DNA of 64,000 nt from CAYUHK01 sp964475165. GTDB lineage: Bacteria > Verrucomicrobiota > Kiritimatiellia > JAAZAB01. How positions within the stretch are numbered: position 1 is the stretch's first letter; the number at the start of each line of letters is the position of its first letter. The notes below the pieces were generated by a model. It made no database searches. It had not been told where the DNA came from and was given only the letters and a program-made list of their open reading frames with translations. The position numbers and the translations under genes were made by a program. Location of the stretch: contig CAYYVN010000002.1 in assembly GCA_964475165.1 (NCBI GenBank), positions 124,001-188,000 of the forward strand, written 5' to 3'. Below are positions 8,354 to 16,748 of this stretch, piece after piece.

Positions 8354-9115
8354 TTAATCCGGGCGGGGCTCCGCTAGCCGGTCGGGTGGCGGGCTGTGCC
8401 GGGCGCACCACAGTGTTTGGCGCGCAATACCCATCAGGATACGGACATCATCCTCGGTCAGGCCTTCCCGGGAAAAGATACGCCGCACTCCCAGCATCAT
8501 ATGCTGAGCTTTATCGGCGGACATGAACCCGATGGCCAGTAGGGCTTGTTCCCACATGGCGAACATACGCTCCTTGGTGGCCGCAGAAGCGGCCACGGAT
8601 TTTTCACGCGCTGGTTCAAAAACACCGCTGGCAATGAAGATTTCGTAGGCACAAATGATGACCGCCTGCGAGAGGTTCAGAGAGCGATAGCTGTTGGCGG
8701 AGGGGATTTGAATCAGATTGGTACATAATTCCAGCTCAGCATTGCTCAAACCGTTATCTTCGGGGCCGAAAACCAGAGCCACCTTGTCGTGATGCGCGGC
8801 AGCCAGGATGCGCGCGGCCCAGGCGCGTGGCGCTCGCGCATGTTGACGGTACAGCCCCAGCCGCGCAGTAGCGCCAAGCACCATGGAGCAATCGCTGATG
8901 GCCTCTGCCAGAGAGGGCGCATCATGGCGCCGTGCCAGAATGGCCCCGGCCCCACAAGCCATTTTGCGGGCTTCCTGAAGATCTAGATCCGCGGTCGCGC
9001 CGGCCAAGGCCAAATCCACCAGGCCCATATTGGCCATCGCCCGACAGACGGCCCCCACATTACCGCCGTAAATAGGCCGTACCAGCACAATGCGTATGTT
9101 TTCGAGGAGCGACAT
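8354..9115 (-). CDS. trmJ: TrmJ-type tRNA (Cm32/Um32) methyltransferase
   Basis: A SPOUT-fold methyltransferase, probably 2'-O-methylating position 32 of tRNAs using SAM. In the 253-residue protein the N-terminal LVRPIYGGNVGAVCRAMANM, central LVFGPEDNGLSNAEL and IPSANSYRSLNLSQAV blocks form the trefoil-knot SAM site. The C-terminal ~80 residues are a helical extension as in TrmJ. The ATG at 9115 has GGGTGG upstream; the TTG at 9127 is less likely. It converges on the lpxL-like gene with an 8-base gap. A related rRNA/tRNA SPOUT enzyme is the alternative. Confidence 0.85.
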   Translation of the reverse strand: MSLLENIRIVLVRPIYGGNVGAVCRAMANMGLVDLALAGATADLDLQEARKMACGAGAILARRHDAPSLAEAISDCSMVLGATARLGLYRQHARAPRAWAARILAAAHHDKVALVFGPEDNGLSNAELELCTNLIQIPSANSYRSLNLSQAVIICAYEIFIASGVFEPAREKSVAASAATKERMFAMWEQALLAIGFMSADKAQHMMLGVRRIFSREGLTEDDVRILMGIARQTLWCARHSPPPDRLAEPRPD

Positions 9116-9177
9116 AAGTCCACCCAAAGAGAGCCTTTGTTCAGGCGGTCGCTCGGCCGCGTACAGCCGAGCGCTTG

Positions 9178-9717
9178 CTATTTGATCAGGGTGAGAATGG
9201 ATTTAAATTCCGGGCCGGCCGATGTTTCCAGCAGTTCGAAGATACAGCTTTCCACGCTGGAAAGGCAACCACCGATCTGCTGTATGCGTTTCAGCCCGAT
9301 GCTCTTATTGGCTGCGGTTCGGGCAGAGATAGCATCGACTACCGCTTGGACCTGGTAGCCACGCGCTATTAAATCGGCCGCGGTTTGGAGCACACACACA
9401 TGGGCTTCGATGCCGCAGATGATAATTTGATGCCGCTGGAGCGCTGTCAGCGCTGTCATAAAACGAGGTTCCCGACAACAACTGAAGGTGCGCTTGCTGA
9501 TGATGAGCTGCTCGGGCAGGAGGGCTTTCAGCGCTGGCACCGTGGGGCCGAGGCCTTGCGGATATTGTTCCGAGGCCAGAACAGGGATCTCCAGGATACG
9601 GGCCGCTTCCAGCAGCGCCTGGCTGTGATCCGCCAGCGCCTGCGCATCCGGCATCCGCGCCAGCAAACGTTCTTGCAGGTCAATGATGATTAGCGCAGTT
9701 TGTGATCTTTGAAACAT
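9178..9717 (-). CDS. Isochorismatase-fold cysteine hydrolase
   Basis: A 179-residue protein of the isochorismatase-like (YcaC/nicotinamidase) superfamily. The catalytic triad is visible: Asp13 in LIIIDLQERL, Lys75 in IISKRTFSC and Cys108 in CGIEAHVCVLQTA. The AHVCV context and small size match the YcaC-like group, whose substrate is usually unknown. The start is fixed by AGGAGG 5-6 bases before the ATG at 9717, within a longer open frame. It appears monocistronic. The substrate cannot be inferred. Confidence 0.85.
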   Translation of the reverse strand: MFQRSQTALIIIDLQERLLARMPDAQALADHSQALLEAARILEIPVLASEQYPQGLGPTVPALKALLPEQLIISKRTFSCCREPRFMTALTALQRHQIIICGIEAHVCVLQTAADLIARGYQVQAVVDAISARTAANKSIGLKRIQQIGGCLSSVESCIFELLETSAGPEFKSILTLIK

Positions 9718-9804
9718 GGCGCCTCCTTTTTGTGAAGAGGGGCTTGGGCTGGCCAAAATAGCTCTTGGACCCGGCCCGGTTGAGATTGCTTTACCTGCTC
9801 GGAT

Positions 9805-11241
9805 ATGATTTACTTTCCAGACGCCATCCCTAGGTCGTCATCGAACCAGTCGGATGCAAGCATTATGCCTAATCGGCGCCGAGAGGAAAGAACAAATCCA
9901 ACCGGATTCATTTTAGGGCTAGTGGTCCTCATTATTCTGGCGGGCGCCCTGCTGCTGATGCTGCCCTGGGCCAGTTCCACAGGACGCGGGACCCCGCCCT
10001 TAACCGCTTTATTCATGGCCACCAGCGCCATCTGCGTTACCGGCCATAGCCTCGTAGATGTGAGCTCCTATTTTTCTCTATATGGCCAAGTGGTGCTCCT
10101 GATTTTATGCCAGGTGGGCGGCCTGGGATTTATGACCATGGCCACTTTCTTCTTAAGCATAGCCGGCCGGCGCTTGAGCTTACAAAACGAGATGTTCATG
10201 ATGGAATCGTTACGCATAGGAGAGACCAATGAACTCCAGCCCCTTTTACGGCAAGCGGTGATCTTGACCTTTCTGGCCGAAGGCCTGGGGACGCTGATCA
10301 TCACCTTGCGCCTCATGACCGGGCATGGGCTGGCCGGGGTGCCGGCCCTCTATCAGGGGCTCTTTCATGCCGTCAGCGCTTTTTGTAATGCCGGATTTAC
10401 CTTGTATCCCGACAGTCTGATCATCTGGCGTGAGGATAAAATCATCCTACTGACGCTGGTATCTTTGATGGTTTTGGGCGGCTTGGGCTTCCTGGTGATT
10501 CGTGACTGCGGGCGGGGTTGGTTTTGGAGGCGCAAACGCTTGTCGCGCGGCCGCCTCTCCTTGCATTCTCGAGTGGTGCTTTATGCTACGGCAGCTCTGC
10601 TTATCGGCGGCGGCCTTCTGTTGGCGGCCTTGGAATGGCATAAGACCCTGGCCGATCTCAGCCTGGGTGATCGTCTGACCTGTGCGCTCTTTCAATCGGC
10701 CGCCACCCGCACGGCCGGCTTTGATGTAGTGGGGATGGCGCACACCCATGAAGCCACTCGCCTCGTGATTATGAATCTCATGTTCATTGGAGGTTCACCC
10801 GGGTCGGTGACCGGCGGCATTAAGACGACCACCTTCGTCATTTTATTATGTGCCATGCTGGCCATGCTACGCGGTCGGCAGCAGACCACTTTATGGGGGC
10901 GGAGCATCGCCGTACCGCTGGTGGAAAAAGCGCTGGCCATCTTTCTTTTAGGGGTCATGATGATCGTAGCCATCTATGGCTTACTGTTAGTGACTGAAGC
11001 GCAAAGCATTATTCATCAGCAATTTACAGCTAGTGGTTTGCTCTTTGAAGTGGTCGCTACTTTTGGCACGGTGGGGCTCACCACCGAGATCTTGCCGGCA
11101 TTGACTCCGCTCGGTAAATCGATAATCATTTTGGGCATGTTTATCGGGCGCTACGGGCCGTTGACCATAGCGCTGCTGGTGGGCAGCAAGGAAACACGCC
11201 AGCTCTTGCGATATCCAGCAGAGGATATCATGGTGGGCTGA
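9805..11241 (+). CDS. trkH: TrkH/KtrB-type potassium transporter
   Basis: The K+-translocating membrane subunit. The ~478-residue protein has four pore-loop repeats with the filter Gly in each: AICVTGHS, AFCNAGFT, AATRTAGFD and ATFGTVGLT. It also has the KtrB/TrkH segment GGSPGSVTGGIKTTT. Two ATGs are possible, 9805 and 9865 (MPNRRREERTNPTGF); the second begins right before the first membrane helix and removes 20 polar residues, and neither has a strong ribosome site. It is followed by its regulatory subunit 18 bases downstream. Confidence 0.92.
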   Translation: MIYFPDAIPRSSSNQSDASIMPNRRREERTNPTGFILGLVVLIILAGALLLMLPWASSTGRGTPPLTALFMATSAICVTGHSLVDVSSYFSLYGQVVLLILCQVGGLGFMTMATFFLSIAGRRLSLQNEMFMMESLRIGETNELQPLLRQAVILTFLAEGLGTLIITLRLMTGHGLAGVPALYQGLFHAVSAFCNAGFTLYPDSLIIWREDKIILLTLVSLMVLGGLGFLVIRDCGRGWFWRRKRLSRGRLSLHSRVVLYATAALLIGGGLLLAALEWHKTLADLSLGDRLTCALFQSAATRTAGFDVVGMAHTHEATRLVIMNLMFIGGSPGSVTGGIKTTTFVILLCAMLAMLRGRQQTTLWGRSIAVPLVEKALAIFLLGVMMIVAIYGLLLVTEAQSIIHQQFTASGLLFEVVATFGTVGLTTEILPALTPLGKSIIILGMFIGRYGPLTIALLVGSKETRQLLRYPAEDIMVG

Positions 11242-11259
11242 GCGCACGGGAGGGCTGAC

Positions 11260-11931
11260 ATGCGGCGGATCGGCATTATTGGCGGGGGGCAATTTGGCTA
11301 TAGCCTGGCCCAGGCGTTGATCGAGCGCGGGGTGGAAGTGCTGGCTTTGGACCGCGATCGGAATGTGGTCGATCGTCTGGCCGGCATTGTGGCCAAGGCC
11401 ATGGAAGGTGATGCTACCGAAGAGGGCACTTTGGAGGCGGCTGGCTTCTTGGATTGCGATATCGTGGTGGTGGCTATCAGCTCCAATATGGAAAGCAGTA
11501 TCCTGACGACTTTATCGCTCAAGGAAATGAAGATCAAGTGTGTCGTGGCCAAAGCCGCCAGCGAGATGCATGGCAAGGTTCTCAGCCGTGTCGGTGCCGA
11601 TCGCGTCATTTATCCCGACCGCGATATGGCCGATCGTTTGGCGCGGATGTTAATAGCGCCTTCGGTGCTCGATTATGTGGAAGTTTCCGATGGGGTCAGT
11701 GTGCTGGAAATTGCGGCCCCCCTGGAATTTGTTGGTAAAACGCTCCAGGAATCCAAAATCCGCCAAAATTATGGGGTGACCGTGCTGGTGCTGCGGCGCG
11801 CTCCCCAGGCCGATGGCAGCCAAGAGACCTTGGTGAGTCCCAATGCTGAGGATTTGATCGAGTTGGGCGATATCATGGTGGTGTTTGGTGCTGATGAAAA
11901 ACTCAAAAAACTGGAAAGGGAACTGCCCTAA
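11260..11931 (+). CDS. trkA: Potassium transport regulatory subunit TrkA/KtrA
   Basis: The cytoplasmic gating ring of the K+ transporter, which binds nucleotides. The 223-residue protein has an N-terminal RCK domain with the Rossmann motif GGGQFG (8-13) and an acidic residue ending beta2 (Asp31, ALDRDR), then a C-terminal RCK_C domain (EVSDGVSVLEIAAPLEFVGK ... IELGDIMVVFG). A single RCK unit points to the KtrA type rather than the doubled TrkA. GGGAGGG precedes the ATG by 7 bases. It forms an operon with the transporter upstream. Confidence 0.93.
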   Translation: MRRIGIIGGGQFGYSLAQALIERGVEVLALDRDRNVVDRLAGIVAKAMEGDATEEGTLEAAGFLDCDIVVVAISSNMESSILTTLSLKEMKIKCVVAKAASEMHGKVLSRVGADRVIYPDRDMADRLARMLIAPSVLDYVEVSDGVSVLEIAAPLEFVGKTLQESKIRQNYGVTVLVLRRAPQADGSQETLVSPNAEDLIELGDIMVVFGADEKLKKLERELP

Positions 11932-12108
11932 CCAGCGCGCGGCAGATTGGATCGTTGCTGCCCGGATGGCCCAAGCAGGGCGGAGATGATAGGGAAGGCC
12001 GCTGACGAAACCTGCTCTGGGCAGCTGGCGCGAGCGCTTAAAAATCATCTCAGCCAGCCGAGCTGCTCATCGGTAAACTCACGGCCTTAGCTGGGGTGCG
12101 GGGCCAGT

Positions 12109-12984
12109 TCATTTGATGCTTAGGCGCGTCGCCTTAAGCAGGACCTGCCATAGTTCCTCAGGCGTTTGGGCAGCAATCAATTTATCCCGAGCATCTTTTT
12201 TGATGAAGGTCTGCGTTAACCCAGCCAGGAGCCGCAAATAGAACACGCTGGCGGCGGTGGGGATCACGATGAAAAAGATGATATGCGTTAAACTCTTATC
12301 GGCGGAATCAAATTGAATACCCTTACGACTGATACCCAAGGCGATGGTCAGCCCGCCCCCTTCCACCCCGCGCACGTGCGGGAAGGCAATCCCATGCTCA
12401 ACGGCTGTGCTCATGATGGCCTCGCGCTCCAAGGCGTTATCCACCAGTTTACGGCCATTATCCACGAAGCCCTCGGCTTCCAGCTTCATGGCCAGTTCCT
12501 CTATGGCCTGATCGCGTTCGGTGGACTGCAGTTGCGGAACCATGAGCGATAGCGATGTGAAGCGGGCAATGCCGGCCCGGCGCGGTTCGGAACGTCCCAG
12601 CACCTTACGGCTGATGCGTCGCGGCCGCGTTTCCGGATAATATAAAATCCGGGCGCAGTTCGTGCATTGATAGAGCTTCTCACCGGCACGTACCGCATAG
12701 ACCAAGCTGACGGGCAGGGTCAGGCCGCACCCGGAACAAATGTTATTGGAAATAGGCACGATAGCCAGGACATCCTTCTTTTCGATGCGCTGGAATAAGG
12801 CGCGAGTTTCCTCGGGGATAGATTGACGCAGTAGCTGAATGGAGTTGTCGAGCTGAGAGAGGTGTTTATCGAAACGAGAGGCTTCTTGTTCCGAACGCAC
12901 GAGCACTAACTCCTGTAGTTGCACAAGGGTATTGATCAGGGGTTGAATAATATTTTTAGCTGGGCTATTAGACTTGGGGTCCAA
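12109..12984 (-). CDS. Zinc-ribbon / PTS EIIA (PtsN-type) fusion protein
   Basis: A 291-residue fusion of two parts that are normally separate. Residues about 15-70 are a helical, probably coiled-coil segment. Residues 72-115 form a C4 zinc ribbon of the DUF164 type (ICSGCG, Cys83/86; YQCTNCARILYYPE, Cys107/110). After a basic linker, residues about 145-288 are a fructose-type PTS EIIA domain with the phosphorylatable His203 in GIAFPHVRG. Such EIIA domains are phosphorylated by the PTS chain and often act as regulators. The ribbon suggests a protein or nucleic-acid contact, which is inference. The start is a TTG at 12984, supported by AAAGGA 6-7 bases upstream and no ATG before residue 148. 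It lies 37 bases downstream of tRNA-Met and may share its transcript. No other PTS gene is in the window. Confidence 0.82.
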   Translation of the reverse strand: MDPKSNSPAKNIIQPLINTLVQLQELVLVRSEQEASRFDKHLSQLDNSIQLLRQSIPEETRALFQRIEKKDVLAIVPISNNICSGCGLTLPVSLVYAVRAGEKLYQCTNCARILYYPETRPRRISRKVLGRSEPRRAGIARFTSLSLMVPQLQSTERDQAIEELAMKLEAEGFVDNGRKLVDNALEREAIMSTAVEHGIAFPHVRGVEGGGLTIALGISRKGIQFDSADKSLTHIIFFIVIPTAASVFYLRLLAGLTQTFIKKDARDKLIAAQTPEELWQVLLKATRLSIK

Positions 12985-13021
12985 GGTGGTCCTTTCTGTT
13001 TGCTAAACAACATATAATAAG

Positions 13022-13094
13022 TGGCGACGCGGGGAGTCGAACCCCGGACCTAAGGCTTATGAGTCCTCCGCTCTACCAACTGAGCTACATCGCC
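13022..13094 (-). tRNA. tRNA-Met (anticodon CAU), elongator-like
   Basis: On the minus strand the acceptor is GGCGATG/CGTCGCC, the D arm GCTC-AGTTGGTA-GAGC and the anticodon loop CTCATAA (anticodon CAT). The T arm is CGGGG-TTCGACT-CCCCG with discriminator A. CCA is not encoded, unlike tRNA-Lys. The normal first acceptor base pair rules out the initiator type. A tRNA-Ile with lysidine-modified CAU cannot be excluded. Confidence 0.93.
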
Positions 13095-13225
13095 ATTGCT
13101 GATGAATCATTGTGAACCATACCGTCTCCATCCCGAGATTGTCAAGCTGTGAAGAATATTTTTGGGAATGATGGGCCGCCTGTTAGGGCGACTGAATCTC
13201 GGGGGGGGCGGGGGCTGATTCGGTC

Positions 13226-13254
13226 TTGTTTTAGCCGCTCAAACATGCTATCAT
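13226..13254 (+). promoter_or_regulatory. Promoter for the EF-Tu-domain-2-like gene
   Basis: TTGTTT (13226-13231), a 17-base spacer and TATCAT (13249-13254). A start near 13261 would leave a 20-base leader containing the GAGGAGG ribosome site of the gene at 13281. Confidence 0.5.
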
Positions 13255-13280
13255 CCGACTACAACAAGAGGAGGTGTGCT

Positions 13281-13538
13281 ATGCCAGAAGTTGAAATCGG
13301 ACATATTACTCACTATTTTGGCAATATCGGGGTGGCGGCCATTCAGCTGACCGGCGGGGATTTAGCCTTGGGCGATACCCTGCACATCAAGGGGCATACC
13401 AGCGATTTCTCCTGCCAGGTGGATACGATGGAGATAGATCGTCAAGGCGTATCCCTGGCCAAACAGGGCGCTGAAGTGGGCCTCAAAGTACCGCAACCCG
13501 TCCGCACGCATGATCGTGTCTTCAAAGTAATAGCTTGA
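13281..13538 (+). CDS. EF-Tu domain 2-like small beta-barrel protein
   Basis: An 85-residue protein beginning MPEVEIGHITHYFGNIGVAA and containing LALGDTLHIKGHTSDF, ending HDRVFKVIA. This is the translation-protein beta-barrel seen as domain 2 of EF-Tu-like GTPases, but here alone, with no GTPase domain. Similar stand-alone proteins occur in archaea and some bacteria without a known function. The start is set by GAGGAGG 7 bases before the ATG at 13281; longer upstream starts would add an Arg/Gly-rich tail unlike the family. It has its own promoter and converges with the hydrogenase operon. A role in translation is only suggested by the fold. Confidence 0.8.
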   Translation: MPEVEIGHITHYFGNIGVAAIQLTGGDLALGDTLHIKGHTSDFSCQVDTMEIDRQGVSLAKQGAEVGLKVPQPVRTHDRVFKVIA

Positions 13539-13557
13539 CCGGCTTGGGCTGCTTTTT

Positions 13558-14175
13558 TCAAGCATCTCTCGTGCCAGGGCTTGTTGAGGGCTGGCGGCGG
13601 TTGCGTCCTTTTCCCTCTGCGGCTGGCCGAGGGTCTTGTGGAGCTTTGGGCCAGTCCAGCGGCTGCACTGCCTGGCGGATAGCCGCGGCTGCTTGTTGGG
13701 CGGCTTTCTGGATAGCTGGGCTGGGCGGCAACCCAAAATCTATGCGGCCGGGTTGCAGGCCCAGAATGATCACGCATGCCTTCAAGGAACGCTTCAAATA
13801 ATCGGCCATGATGCTCAGTGGCAGGGCATGCGTGGCGAAGGATAGTCCGCAGATATCTTGGGGCGCAATCAGTTTCAGGGTTCCGGGCGGGAGACTCAAA
13901 TCGGCGGCATCCACCAAGAGGATGTGCGAAGGCTGGAAGCGTCGGATTTCACCGGTCAGGTTTTCTGGAGCGGTGCCGCCTTCCCAGAGGCGGATGGTGG
14001 CTGGCCAGGGGCGTCGCGCGGTGGCGCGCAGGGCGCGAATCACCAACAGGCCGGCGGCATCATCGCCGCGCAGGTCGGAGCCGATCCCGATCACGGCGAT
14101 GCTACGCGCTTGTTGTAGACTGGCTTTGAGGAGCCGCGTCAGTTGTTGGCGGCGGTGAGGGCGGCGGTTCGGCAT
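13558..14175 (-). CDS. [NiFe] hydrogenase maturation endopeptidase (HycI/HyaD family)
   Basis: Should clip the C-terminal tail of the hydrogenase large subunit after Ni insertion. The 205-residue protein has the family motifs IGIGSDLRGDDAAG (Asp in the GDD turn), LLVDAADL, ATHALPLS (metal-binding His) and ILGLQPGRID, followed by a basic tail of about 35 residues not typical of the family. It is the last gene of the hydrogenase operon and overlaps the ferredoxin-like subunit gene by 74 bases in another frame. GGTGG precedes the ATG. A later non-ATG start just before the core cannot be excluded. No hyp maturation genes are present here. Confidence 0.88.
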   Translation of the reverse strand: MPNRRPHRRQQLTRLLKASLQQARSIAVIGIGSDLRGDDAAGLLVIRALRATARRPWPATIRLWEGGTAPENLTGEIRRFQPSHILLVDAADLSLPPGTLKLIAPQDICGLSFATHALPLSIMADYLKRSLKACVIILGLQPGRIDFGLPPSPAIQKAAQQAAAAIRQAVQPLDWPKAPQDPRPAAEGKGRNRRQPSTSPGTRDA

Positions 14176-14521
14176 GGAAGACCACCTTTAGTTTATCGCG
14201 TTGCAGTTGCGCCAATTCGTAATGGGCAGTTGGTTCCAGCGCCTGCTTGGGGCAGCTATCGACGCATTGAGCGCAATAGATGCACTGATCCAGATCGAAT
14301 TTGGCCTGGAAGCGTTTAGCGCCCACCTGGGTAATGGTGATACAGTTCGTAGGGCAATCGCGCATGCATAGTTTGCAGCCGATGCATTTGGCGGCGCTGA
14401 ATTTGATTTGGCCCCGGAAACGGTCGGGCAGGTGGGTTGGGGTACGTGGATAGAGAATGGTGGCCGGTTTCTGAAATATGGCCGCCAACACTTCTCGCAC
14501 CATTTTGCCTGGTTTAATCAT
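14102..14521 (-). CDS. Hydrogenase NuoI-like 2[4Fe-4S] ferredoxin subunit
   Basis: The electron-transfer subunit of the membrane hydrogenase, equivalent to NuoI, MbhN or HyfH. The 139-residue protein has two CxxCxxCxxxCP motifs (CIGCKLCMRDCP and CIYCAQCVDSCP) that bind two [4Fe-4S] clusters and hand electrons towards the NuoB-like subunit. The last ~25 residues are Pro/Ser/Thr-rich and coincide with the overlap with the maturation protease gene. The start overlaps the NuoH-like stop by 4 bases (ATGA). Confidence 0.92.
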   Translation of the reverse strand: MIKPGKMVREVLAAIFQKPATILYPRTPTHLPDRFRGQIKFSAAKCIGCKLCMRDCPTNCITITQVGAKRFQAKFDLDQCIYCAQCVDSCPKQALEPTAHYELAQLQRDKLKVVFHAEPPPSPPPTTDAAPQSQSTTSA

Positions 14522-15459
14522 GATCGGAGTGCTCCGCTGATCAGGAGGTTGATGAGCAGCTGCAGGAGGGCCGCCGGGGCTACGAATTTCCAGCAGAAGG
14601 TCATCATCTGCTCAATGCGCAGGCGTGCCAGCACGGTGCGCAAGAGGGTTAATAAAGCGATGATAATCAAGATTTTGATCAGGTAGCTGCCTAGCCCCCA
14701 GGCCAGGCCCTGGTCCAAGCCAAAGGGCAAAAAGACCGCCGCCAACAGCGACGCGCCGACCACCGCCTCCATATCAATGGCTATGCGGAAGAGGGCCAGC
14801 AGGCGGCCACTGTATTCCGTGAAAGTGCCACCGACGATTTCCGTCTCGGCTTCCGGAATATCGAAGGGCACCCGTTCCAGCTTGCCTTGCAGGGCGATCA
14901 GGGCCACGCCGAAGCCAATCAAGTTAAAGCCGGTATAGGCGGGATGTTGACTATAAAAAGCTGTCATCTCGCTCAACGACCAGGTGTTGGCCAGCAGGGC
15001 TGGGGCTAAAATAGCCATAAATAGCGGCACCTCATAGGCAAAGAGTTGGGTCAGGGAACGCGCGGCTCCGATCATGGAGAAGAGCGAGGAGGAATGCCAG
15101 CCGGCCAGAAAAAAAGTCAGCGTGGGAATCGTCAGTAGATAGATGATCACAATCACATCGCCGTTGAAAGCAAACAAGGCCTGCGAGCTCCACAGAGGAA
15201 TGTAGCAGAAGGCAGAGACCACCGCCGCGACGGCTAAGATCGGCATCAGCCGGAACATGGTGGCTGCGGCCTCTTCGGGAATGATATCTTCTTTGGCCGC
15301 TAATTTGATGAAATCGGCTAACGGTTGAAACCAGGGCGGGCCGATCCTGTTTTGCAAGCGCGCATATAGTTTACGATCCACGAATTCCATGGCCAGCCCG
15401 AAGACGAATAGAAAGAGGAATCCAGGAAAAACCAGCAGTTGCAACAATGCTAATAACAT
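14518..15459 (-). CDS. Hydrogenase NuoH-like membrane anchor subunit
   Basis: A 313-residue polytopic protein equivalent to NuoH, MbhM or HyfC, joining the peripheral arm to the ion-pumping arm. Diagnostic motifs are LQNRIGPPWFQPLADFIKLA near the N-terminus, EDIIPEEA, and the acidic loop ERVPFDIPEAETEIVGGTFT that forms part of the quinone/E-channel region in complex I. GAGGAAA lies upstream of the ATG at 15459, 62 bases after the large-subunit gene. Confidence 0.93.
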   Translation of the reverse strand: MLLALLQLLVFPGFLFLFVFGLAMEFVDRKLYARLQNRIGPPWFQPLADFIKLAAKEDIIPEEAAATMFRLMPILAVAAVVSAFCYIPLWSSQALFAFNGDVIVIIYLLTIPTLTFFLAGWHSSSLFSMIGAARSLTQLFAYEVPLFMAILAPALLANTWSLSEMTAFYSQHPAYTGFNLIGFGVALIALQGKLERVPFDIPEAETEIVGGTFTEYSGRLLALFRIAIDMEAVVGASLLAAVFLPFGLDQGLAWGLGSYLIKILIIIALLTLLRTVLARLRIEQMMTFCWKFVAPAALLQLLINLLISGALRS

Positions 15460-15521
15460 AGAGTATCTTTCCTCAAAACTATCTGAAGATCATATCGGTC
15501 TCTTGGGCCGGCAGCTGCTTC

Positions 15522-16748
15522 TCAAGCTTTCATCTGGCGGCTTAATTTTTTGTTTAAGGCGCTGAAATCCAAGCCGCGTTTCCGGTACCAAGCTTGGCTG
15601 TAGGCCTGCAAGCCTTGCCAGGAAAAGGTCTGTTGGCGCTCACCATCAGGCTCATAGACTTGGATCAAGCGATCGGTGCAGGAGAAACAAGGATCAATCG
15701 CGGCGATGATGATGGGCACATCCGCCAGGCGATTATTTTCCATCATTTTAGCTACCGATTGCAGGTTAGCCAAGGTTGGCGCTCGGATTTTCACGCGTTC
15801 CGGTTTCTCTGAGCCGTTGGCCTGCACATAATGCACATCTTCGCCCCGCGGCGCTTCGTAACGGCTGAAGGCTTCCCCGGCCGGAATCTTCCGCGGTGCT
15901 CTCACGGCGATTGGGCCATCAGGGATAGCGGCCACCAACTGGCGCACCATGCGATAAGCCTGCATCAATTCGCCTACGCGTACGAGGGTGCGGCCATAGA
16001 CATCATTATGGTTATCGGTGATCACCTTAAAATCCAGATCCTGGTAGACCAGATAGGGGTCGTCCCGGCGCACATCGGTATCCACGCCCGAAGCGCGGCC
16101 GGTGGGTCCAATGGCGCCTAGTTGCCAGGCGTCTGCGGGAGAGAGATAGCCCACTCCGGAGAGGCGTTTGATCAAGGTGACCTCCTCGGTGGCTACTTCG
16201 ATATAATACTTGGTACGCTCCTCGAGGATGTCCATGGCCTTCAACAGTTCGGCGAGCTGTTCACGCGAGACATCCCGGCGCACGCCACCCGGCTTATTCA
16301 TCCCATAATTCACGCGGTTGCCGCTCAGCATGGCCAGCGCATCCATGACCACCTCGCGGTCGCGCCAGGAATACATCAACAGGGTATCGAAGCCGACTTC
16401 ATGCGCAGCCACGCCCAACCACAGTAGGTGGCTATGCATGCGTTCCAGTTCACCGATGATGGTGCGGATATATTGCGCGCGCGGGGGTACGGCCAAGCCG
16501 GCTATCTCTTCGACGGCCTGCAGGAAGCAGGTGGAGTGAGAGTGAGAGCAAATGCCGCAGACCCGTTCCACGATATACATGGCCTGGATATAGGTTCTTT
16601 CCTCGCAGGCTTTTTCAATGCCGCGGTGATTATAGCCCAGGCGCATATCCATCCGAATGATGGTTTCGCCATCGAGGGTGATGGTGAAGCATTCCGGTTC
16701 TTTCAGGGCCGGATGCTGCGGGCCAATGGGAATTTGAACTTTAGCCAT
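15522..16748 (-). CDS. Group 4 [NiFe] hydrogenase large (catalytic) subunit, NuoD-like
   Basis: Carries the Ni-Fe active site for H+ reduction or H2 oxidation. The 408-residue protein keeps both cysteine pairs: ERVCGICSHSH (Cys64, Cys67) and DPCFSCTDR (Cys354, Cys357). Complex I NuoD lacks these, so this is a true hydrogenase. A 48-residue tail follows Arg360. In E. coli HycE the equivalent tail is removed after the same Arg, and a matching protease gene ends this operon. The ATG at 16748 is preferred over 16754 because GGAGG is then 6 bases upstream; its start overlaps the end of the NuoC-like gene. The stand-alone NuoC partner resembles Mbh or Ech rather than fused HyfG/HycE. The subgroup is uncertain. 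Confidence 0.94.
   Translation of the reverse strand: MAKVQIPIGPQHPALKEPECFTITLDGETIIRMDMRLGYNHRGIEKACEERTYIQAMYIVERVCGICSHSHSTCFLQAVEEIAGLAVPPRAQYIRTIIGELERMHSHLLWLGVAAHEVGFDTLLMYSWRDREVVMDALAMLSGNRVNYGMNKPGGVRRDVSREQLAELLKAMDILEERTKYYIEVATEEVTLIKRLSGVGYLSPADAWQLGAIGPTGRASGVDTDVRRDDPYLVYQDLDFKVITDNHNDVYGRTLVRVGELMQAYRMVRQLVAAIPDGPIAVRAPRKIPAGEAFSRYEAPRGEDVHYVQANGSEKPERVKIRAPTLANLQSVAKMMENNRLADVPIIIAAIDPCFSCTDRLIQVYEPDGERQQTFSWQGLQAYSQAWYRKRGLDFSALNKKLSRQMKA

Noticed and set aside
13022..13094. tRNA-Ile (CAU, lysidine type)
   Set aside because: Cannot be excluded, but the stem and loop sequence looks like common elongator tRNA-Met; left as Met.
13149..13280. Longer N-terminus for the EF-Tu-domain-2-like gene
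   Set aside because: It would place the promoter and the GAGGAGG site inside the coding region.
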